DNA of 9,278 nucleotides. Source: Muribaculaceae bacterium (GTDB lineage Bacteria > Bacteroidota > Bacteroidia > Bacteroidales > Muribaculaceae). Shown piece after piece: positions 5,712 through 9,278 of the stretch. Below the pieces are notes generated by a model that worked only from the letters and a program-made list of their open reading frames with translations, did no database searches and was not told where the DNA came from. How positions within the stretch are numbered: the first letter of the stretch is position 1; each line of letters opens with the position of its first letter. A program made the position numbers and the translations under genes. The stretch spans positions 1-9,278 of the forward strand of contig JAFYCU010000029.1 in the NCBI GenBank assembly GCA_017545095.1, read 5' to 3'.

Positions 5712-7313
5712 TTATACCAACTCCTTAATGGTGTTGGCGACATTGATAAGGTGGTCGGCAATACGCTCTGAGTTTTGCGCCAGCGAAAGGTATTCTGCTC
5801 CCACAGAGGGTGTGCATACGCCGTCGACCAGCCGGTTTATGTGGTTGCGTTCCATCATGTTGGTATAGTCATCTATCTCATCCTCAATCTGGTCGGCACG
5901 CTTAAGCGCTTCAAGGTCGAGTTTGTGGTAGGCTTGAATCGTCTCCTTATACAAGGCGACAATCAGTTGTTCCACTTTCATGATTTCTGCAATGGCCTCC
6001 TTCGAGAACGAGGCGTTCTGTTCTTTCAGTGCGTCGGCATATTCGACGATGTTCTCCGCATAGTCGCCGATACGCTCAAGATCGCTTACCGAGCGAATGG
6101 TGGAGGAAAGATAGCGTTGGTCAAAACTGTTGAGCCTCTTTCCTGAAAGTTTTACCGTATAGTTTACCAGTTCGTTGTTGAGGTAATTCAATAGGATTTC
6201 AGTCTTTCTGAACTCTTTTATCTCTTTGTAGTCCAGTGTTGTAACAATGTAAATTGCCCGTTGGAAGTTCTGCAGGGCAAGTTCTGCCATGTTTTCTATT
6301 TCGGCCTTCAGCTGGCGGATGGCGACCACTGGTGTGCGCAGCATCTGTTCATCGAGAAATCGCAAATGGGGTTCGTCGCTTTTCTCTTGGGGAGTCTCTT
6401 TCACCATTCTGCAAGCCAGATTGACCAGCGCATTGGTCAGCGGCATGGCCACCAGCATAGTGCAGACGTTGAAAACGGTGTGGAACATAGCCAGTTGCAG
6501 TTGCGGCGCGGCAGGGAAGAGGCGCTCAAACAGCACACCAAAACTCCAGTTGCCACCTGTTGAGATACGGAGCACGAAACCTATCAGCATGAAGATCAGA
6601 ACACCCATTGTGTTGAATATCAGGTGTATGGTTGCAGTACGTTTGGCAGCGGTGCCACTCGTCACACCGGCAATGACGGCTACAACGCACGAGCCGATGT
6701 TACTTCCCATCGTCAGATAGATGCCTTGGTTGAGGGAGACCAGTCCCGATACGACCATCGTGATGGCGATGGATGTCATCACCGACGACGATTGTATGAT
6801 GGCCGTCAGGATGGCGCCGACCACTACCAACAGCACGGCATTGTTGATGCTGGCGAGAAACTGTTTGACGGAGTCTAAGGCGGCGAACTCATCCATGGCG
6901 TTGGCCATCATGGAGAGGCCCACGAAGAGGAGTCCGAAGCCTGTCAGGATGCCGCCCACTTGTTTGGTGGTGTTGCGTTTGCTGAAGAGGTGCATAAAAG
7001 CGCCAATGCCCGCAAAAGCCGCAAAAATGAGGGTGGTGGAGATGCTGTTGGTGCCAAACATGCCCAAGGCGACCAGTTGCGCCGTAACCGTGGTGCCGAT
7101 GTTGGCGCCGTAGATGATGGTGGCCGCTTGTGTCAACGAGAGAATGCCCACGTTGACAAAGCCGATGACCATCACCGTCACCGCACCACTACTCTGTATG
7201 GCGGCGGTGCCCACGGTGCCGATACCCACGCCAAGCCATTTGTTTTTGCCCGTCTTGGAAAATAGCTGCTTTAACTTTTTCGATGATACGGCTTCGAGGT
7301 GGGCGCTCATCAT
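5712..7313 (-). CDS. Na/Pi cotransporter (PhoU-domain type), first membrane helix out of frame
   Basis: An inner-membrane phosphate symporter of the NptA/SLC34-like family, with 533 residues from ATG 7313. The two inverted membrane repeats each carry the signature: TAAIQSSGAVT (QSS at 40-42) then GANIGTT (69-75), and TAIIQSSSVMT (QSS at 174-176) then GSNIGS (203-208). A cytoplasmic PhoU-like four-helix region covers about 325-530 and is thought to regulate uptake. Relatives begin with a further membrane helix ending FLVAC-x-MMS. Here that helix is encoded upstream (7387-7314) in the other frame, joined one base short at GCTTTCAGATGATG. A start at 7313 would therefore lack helix 1. The gene may be mutated, subject to a sequencing error, or expressed by -1 slippage or by reinitiation at the overlapping ATGATGA. 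No TAnnTTTG box was found upstream. Confidence 0.85.
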   Translation of the reverse strand: MMSAHLEAVSSKKLKQLFSKTGKNKWLGVGIGTVGTAAIQSSGAVTVMVIGFVNVGILSLTQAATIIYGANIGTTVTAQLVALGMFGTNSISTTLIFAAFAGIGAFMHLFSKRNTTKQVGGILTGFGLLFVGLSMMANAMDEFAALDSVKQFLASINNAVLLVVVGAILTAIIQSSSVMTSIAITMVVSGLVSLNQGIYLTMGSNIGSCVVAVIAGVTSGTAAKRTATIHLIFNTMGVLIFMLIGFVLRISTGGNWSFGVLFERLFPAAPQLQLAMFHTVFNVCTMLVAMPLTNALVNLACRMVKETPQEKSDEPHLRFLDEQMLRTPVVAIRQLKAEIENMAELALQNFQRAIYIVTTLDYKEIKEFRKTEILLNYLNNELVNYTVKLSGKRLNSFDQRYLSSTIRSVSDLERIGDYAENIVEYADALKEQNASFSKEAIAEIMKVEQLIVALYKETIQAYHKLDLEALKRADQIEDEIDDYTNMMERNHINRLVDGVCTPSVGAEYLSLAQNSERIADHLINVANTIKELV

Positions 7314-7387
7314 CTGAAAGCAACCAGAAAAACACCAATACCCGCTGTAAGCGTCAATATGGCGGTGATAATAGATGTGATGTCCAT
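7310..7387 (-). other. 5' segment of the Na/Pi gene in a shifted frame (membrane helix 1)
   Basis: From ATG 7387 the minus strand encodes a 25-residue peptide beginning MDITSIITAILTLTAGIGVF, then LVAFR and a TGA at 7312-7310 followed at once by a second TGA. The sequence is the hydrophobic first helix expected for this transporter family, so 7387 is probably the ancestral start of the cotransporter gene. The shift lies near 7319-7314. A single missing base, for example TGT-CAG reduced to TTCAG, restores the family pattern when put back. A -1 slip at T-TTC would also join the frames as AFQMMS, because Phe tRNA pairs with both TTC and TTT. Confidence 0.7.
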
Positions 7388-7423
7388 TGTTGTAATCGTT
7401 TGATATTTATTTTTTTATATAAT

Positions 7424-7458
7424 AAAAAATGGTATAAACCCGTGGGGCTTATACCATT
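7424..7458 (-). terminator. Rho-independent terminator after the 7449-7823 gene
   Basis: AATGGTATAA (7428-7437) pairs perfectly with TTATACCATT (7449-7458). After one A-C mismatch, CCC (7439-7441) pairs with GGG (7445-7447) around a 3-nt loop. On the minus strand the hairpin runs into six T (7429-7424) and further T/A-rich DNA; on the plus strand no T-run follows, so it serves minus-strand transcripts. The stop codon TAA and the last two codons of the upstream gene lie inside the stem. Confidence 0.82.
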
Positions 7459-7823
7459 GTGCTTATGTGAAGATTATAAATTTGATTGTTAATAGTATGT
7501 CGTGGGGCGTATCTGCGAACCAAGCCCAGTTTCTGTTCGTCAGATTGGAGGGCTGTAGAGATTGTTCTGGCTGTCAGTTGTTTAACTTGAAAAAGGCTTG
7601 AAAGGGGAACACCTATGATGGCGTTATTGCCACCGTCCCAATCATCGGGGTCGTCCTCGTCCACATCCATTTCCTCTGTTTCCATCTCCATGCACAGGGC
7701 TGTGTAGGCGTTTCTCATGAGCAGCCGTGAATCGTTCCATTCGTCAACAATCCATGCCATACTGCAAGCAATCAATAGAATGAAAACCGCAGTAGGTGAT
7801 ATTTTTCTGAAAAAATCAAGCAT
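7449..7823 (-). CDS. Small acidic membrane protein or lipoprotein of unknown function
   Basis: A 124-residue protein I do not recognise. Residues 11-28 form one hydrophobic segment (TAVFILLIACSMAWIV); LIAC at 17-20 also fits a lipobox, so it may be a lipoprotein with Cys20 modified or simply a single-pass protein. An acidic stretch follows at about 46-64 (EMETEEMDVDEDDPDDWDGG), then a basic, mildly amphipathic tail to 124. It has no Cys other than 20 and 44. The start at 7823 is chosen over an in-frame ATG at 7889 because a good promoter (7878-7848) lies between them and because MLDFFRKIS gives a normal positively charged N-terminus before the hydrophobic core. The stop codon is within the terminator stem. 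It is a single-gene unit between the CDF and Na/Pi genes. Confidence 0.68.
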   Translation of the reverse strand: MLDFFRKISPTAVFILLIACSMAWIVDEWNDSRLLMRNAYTALCMEMETEEMDVDEDDPDDWDGGNNAIIGVPLSSLFQVKQLTARTISTALQSDEQKLGLVRRYAPRHTINNQIYNLHISTMV

Positions 7824-7847
7824 GGAATTGATGTGAAATTTGGATTG

Positions 7848-7878
7848 CAAAAATAGTGAATATTTTGGAATTATCAAA
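7848..7878 (-). promoter_or_regulatory. Bacteroidetes-type promoter of the 7449-7823 gene
   Basis: The minus strand has TTTG at 7878-7875, a 19-nt spacer, then TATTTTTG at 7855-7848. This is the complete -33/-7 consensus with ideal spacing. It ends 24 nt before the ATG at 7823 and lies between the CDF stop codon and this gene. Confidence 0.78.
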
Positions 7879-7890
7879 GACTTTTCCAAT

Positions 7891-9006
7891 CTATTCGCTG
7901 TAGTTGTGGTCGATTACGATACTCAGTTTCACGTCGGGCAGGAGAGCCTGCAACTCGTCGATCAGTTGGCGGCAGAACGCCTGCTCGTCGCTAACAGTGA
8001 GGTCGGGGACAATATCCACGGATACGAGGTTTTCCTTCTCGAAGTAGTAAAAACCGTGAATCTGCTCAATCTCCTTGTGCTGGCCAAGCGCCTGCACAAC
8101 GGTTTTCTGTAGTTCTGTGCGCTTGTTGTTCCCAGTGGCGACGGCATAGACTCCCACAGTCATGATGATGCCATGGTGCTCATACATCAGCTTCGAGATG
8201 CGGCGCGTGAGGCCGTGAATGTGGTAGGCGTCGGTCGTGTCGTCAACGCTGATGTGCAGCGAGCCGATAAGCACGTCGGGTCCGTAGTTGTGTACAATGA
8301 TGTCATATACGCCATGTACCTCCTCAAATCCCATCACTTCCTGTTTGATGTTGTGCACCAGTTCGTTGGAAATGCGAGCGCCTAATAGTTCGTTGATGGG
8401 CGAGGCGAGCATCTCGATACCAGCCTTGATGATGACCAGCGAGATGAGTGCGCCGAGGTAGCCGTCAATGGAGACGTTCCACAGCAGCATGATGCCGGCC
8501 GACACGAGTGTGGCTAAGGTAATGATGGCATCGAACAGCGCATCGGAGCCGGAGGCAATCAGTGCGTCGCTCTTCAGCTTCGTGCCCTGGCGTTTCACAT
8601 ACAGACCTAACAAAATTTTCACCGCGATGGCCACCACGATGACCACGAGCGTCACCGTCGTGTAGCTCGGCTCCGTGGGGTGGAAGATCTTCTTCACCGA
8701 CTCGATGAGCGAGGTGATGCCCGCCGAGAGCACGATGACGGCGATGATGATGGCGCTGAAGTACTCGATGCGCCCGAAGCCGAAGGGATGCTTGCGGTCG
8801 GCGGGACGCTGCGAGAGTTTCGTGCCCACGATGGTGATGACGCTCGACAGCGCGTCGCTGAGGTTGTTGACGGCGTCCATCACGATGGCCACACTGCTGG
8901 CAACGATGCCGACACCGGCCTTGAAAGCCGCTAAAAGCACGTTGGCGGCGATGCCGATCCAGCTGGTGCGGATAATTTGGGTACTACGATTGGGTTGATT
9001 GCTCAT
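7891..9006 (-). CDS. Cation diffusion facilitator transporter with doubled C-terminal domain
   Basis: A 371-residue inner-membrane metal/proton antiporter of the CDF family, which exports divalent metals. Six membrane helices fill about 12-200. The second helix has N47-xxx-D51 in AVNNLSDALSS, aligned with the D45/D49 pair of YiiP; QRPADRKHPFGFGRIEYFSA (66-85) is the classic loop after it; SDALIASGSDALFD (146-159) is the helix-5 metal site, with D155 and D159. Replacement of the usual His/Asp by Asn suggests Mn or Fe rather than Zn, which is inference. A normal cytoplasmic dimer domain (about 210-290: VHGVYDIIVHNYGPDVLIGS) is followed by a second, diverged copy (about 300-371: IEQIHGFYYFEKENLVSVDI), so the protein is some 70 residues longer than a standard CDF. 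The promoter at 9028-9046 overlaps an inverted repeat. Confidence 0.9.
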   Translation of the reverse strand: MSNQPNRSTQIIRTSWIGIAANVLLAAFKAGVGIVASSVAIVMDAVNNLSDALSSVITIVGTKLSQRPADRKHPFGFGRIEYFSAIIIAVIVLSAGITSLIESVKKIFHPTEPSYTTVTLVVIVVAIAVKILLGLYVKRQGTKLKSDALIASGSDALFDAIITLATLVSAGIMLLWNVSIDGYLGALISLVIIKAGIEMLASPINELLGARISNELVHNIKQEVMGFEEVHGVYDIIVHNYGPDVLIGSLHISVDDTTDAYHIHGLTRRISKLMYEHHGIIMTVGVYAVATGNNKRTELQKTVVQALGQHKEIEQIHGFYYFEKENLVSVDIVPDLTVSDEQAFCRQLIDELQALLPDVKLSIVIDHNYSE

Positions 9007-9027
9007 TTTGTGATAGAATTAAAGTGG

Positions 9028-9046
9028 CAAAGATAAATAATTATCT
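9028..9046 (-). promoter_or_regulatory. -7 box of the CDF gene overlapping an inverted repeat
   Basis: TATCTTTG on the minus strand (9035-9028) matches TAnnTTTG and ends 21 nt before the ATG at 9006. The inverted repeat AGATAA-(4 nt)-TTATCT at 9031-9046 overlaps the box, the right place for a repressor operator. I see no clear -33 element. Regulation by metal is a guess from the gene's function. Confidence 0.55.
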
Positions 9047-9092
9047 GTAAAATCGCATTTCTTCCTCATCTAACGATGTGCGAGAGGTACGG

Positions 9093-9278
9093 TTATCTCT
9101 TGTAAACCTGTGCAAAGAAGGGGTTGTGTTGGGCCACGTCGGAGAAGTTGTCCCAGTGGTCTGACAGGCAGTCGGGGCACCAGTGGCCGCCGGCGAGCAC
9201 CAGTTGGAGGGATGCCTCGAAGCGATGTCCGCTGTGGCATTCCCACACGAGCCGTTGCGCCGGGTCGCCCGAGTAGTC
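9093..9278 (-). CDS. C-terminal zinc-ribbon domain of a protein running off the right edge
   Basis: The last 61 residues of a gene whose start lies outside the window, ending in TAA at 9095-9093. It shows a treble-clef or ribbon zinc site: WECHSGHRFEASLQLVLAGG followed by HWCPDC. Cys14, His15 or His18, Cys34 and Cys37 (numbered from the window edge) are the likely ligands. C-x-GH-x-F plus WCPxC with about 15 residues between is common to small zinc-ribbon tails attached to diverse proteins in Bacteroidetes, so the main domain cannot be inferred. The final NPFFAQVYKR is not a motif I can place. The frame is open to the edge and its composition matches coding DNA, with no competing plus-strand ORF. 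The CDF gene follows after 86 bp on the same strand but has its own promoter. Confidence 0.72.
   Translation of the reverse strand, partial: DYSGDPAQRLVWECHSGHRFEASLQLVLAGGHWCPDCLSDHWDNFSDVAQHNPFFAQVYKR

Noticed and set aside
5775..6146. Plus-strand open frame opposite the PhoU-like part of the Na/Pi gene
   Set aside because: Shadow of a conserved gene; no promoter, start context or domain.
7824..7889. N-terminal extension of the 124-residue gene from ATG 7889
   Set aside because: The full -33/-7 promoter lies within this stretch, so the ATG would not be on the transcript from it; 7823 fits better.
1..9278. A defence island, mobile element or CRISPR array
   Set aside because: No transposase, integrase, phage, toxin-antitoxin or Cas-like protein is present, and the short arrays at 293-485 have no spacers between repeats.

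Overview
The window looks like chromosomal DNA from a member of the Bacteroidales, probably Prevotella-like. Five sites match the Bacteroidetes -7 promoter consensus TAnnTTTG just upstream of genes, and no ribosome binding site is purine-rich. The proteins are typical of the group: a DPP5-type lipoprotein peptidase, a Na/Pi cotransporter of the QSS-repeat type, DUF2079, and a solo FMN-binding domain protein. There is no rRNA, tRNA, CRISPR array, insertion sequence or phage gene. I see no clear accessory defence system; this is mostly housekeeping, envelope and transport DNA.

Layout. The left edge (1-273, minus) is the start of a HerA-like DUF853 ATPase. Behind it, 293-485 holds five different short tandem arrays side by side, the last running into the 3' end of a secreted thioredoxin-like gene (468-974, minus). 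A 52-bp gap with two back-to-back -7 boxes separates that gene from a DUF2079 membrane protein (1027-2484, plus). DUF2079 converges on a GNAT acetyltransferase (2499-3032, minus). The acetyltransferase is divergent from a DPP5-like peptidase (3154-5262, plus), with a 12-bp palindrome exactly midway between the two -7 boxes. A short FMN-binding protein follows (5305-5709, plus) and ends 2 bp from a converging Na/Pi cotransporter (5712-7313, minus). The first membrane segment of the cotransporter lies upstream in another frame (7310-7387). Next come a strong hairpin terminator, an unknown acidic membrane or lipoprotein (7449-7823, minus), a CDF metal transporter with a doubled C-terminal domain (7891-9006, minus), and the C-terminal zinc ribbon of a further gene (9093-9278, minus).

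How the genes fit together. Most are single transcription units that share divergent promoter regions; dpp5 and the FMN-binding gene are the only likely plus-strand operon. Several products act at or beyond the inner membrane: the thioredoxin-like protein, DPP5, the FMN-binding protein, DUF2079, the phosphate transporter and the cation transporter. No single pathway joins them.

Most worth a second look: the out-of-frame N-terminus of the Na/Pi cotransporter (deletion, -1 frameshift or stop-restart), the five-array repeat block, the symmetric divergent promoter upstream of dpp5, and the near-leaderless divergent promoter pair at 979-1018.
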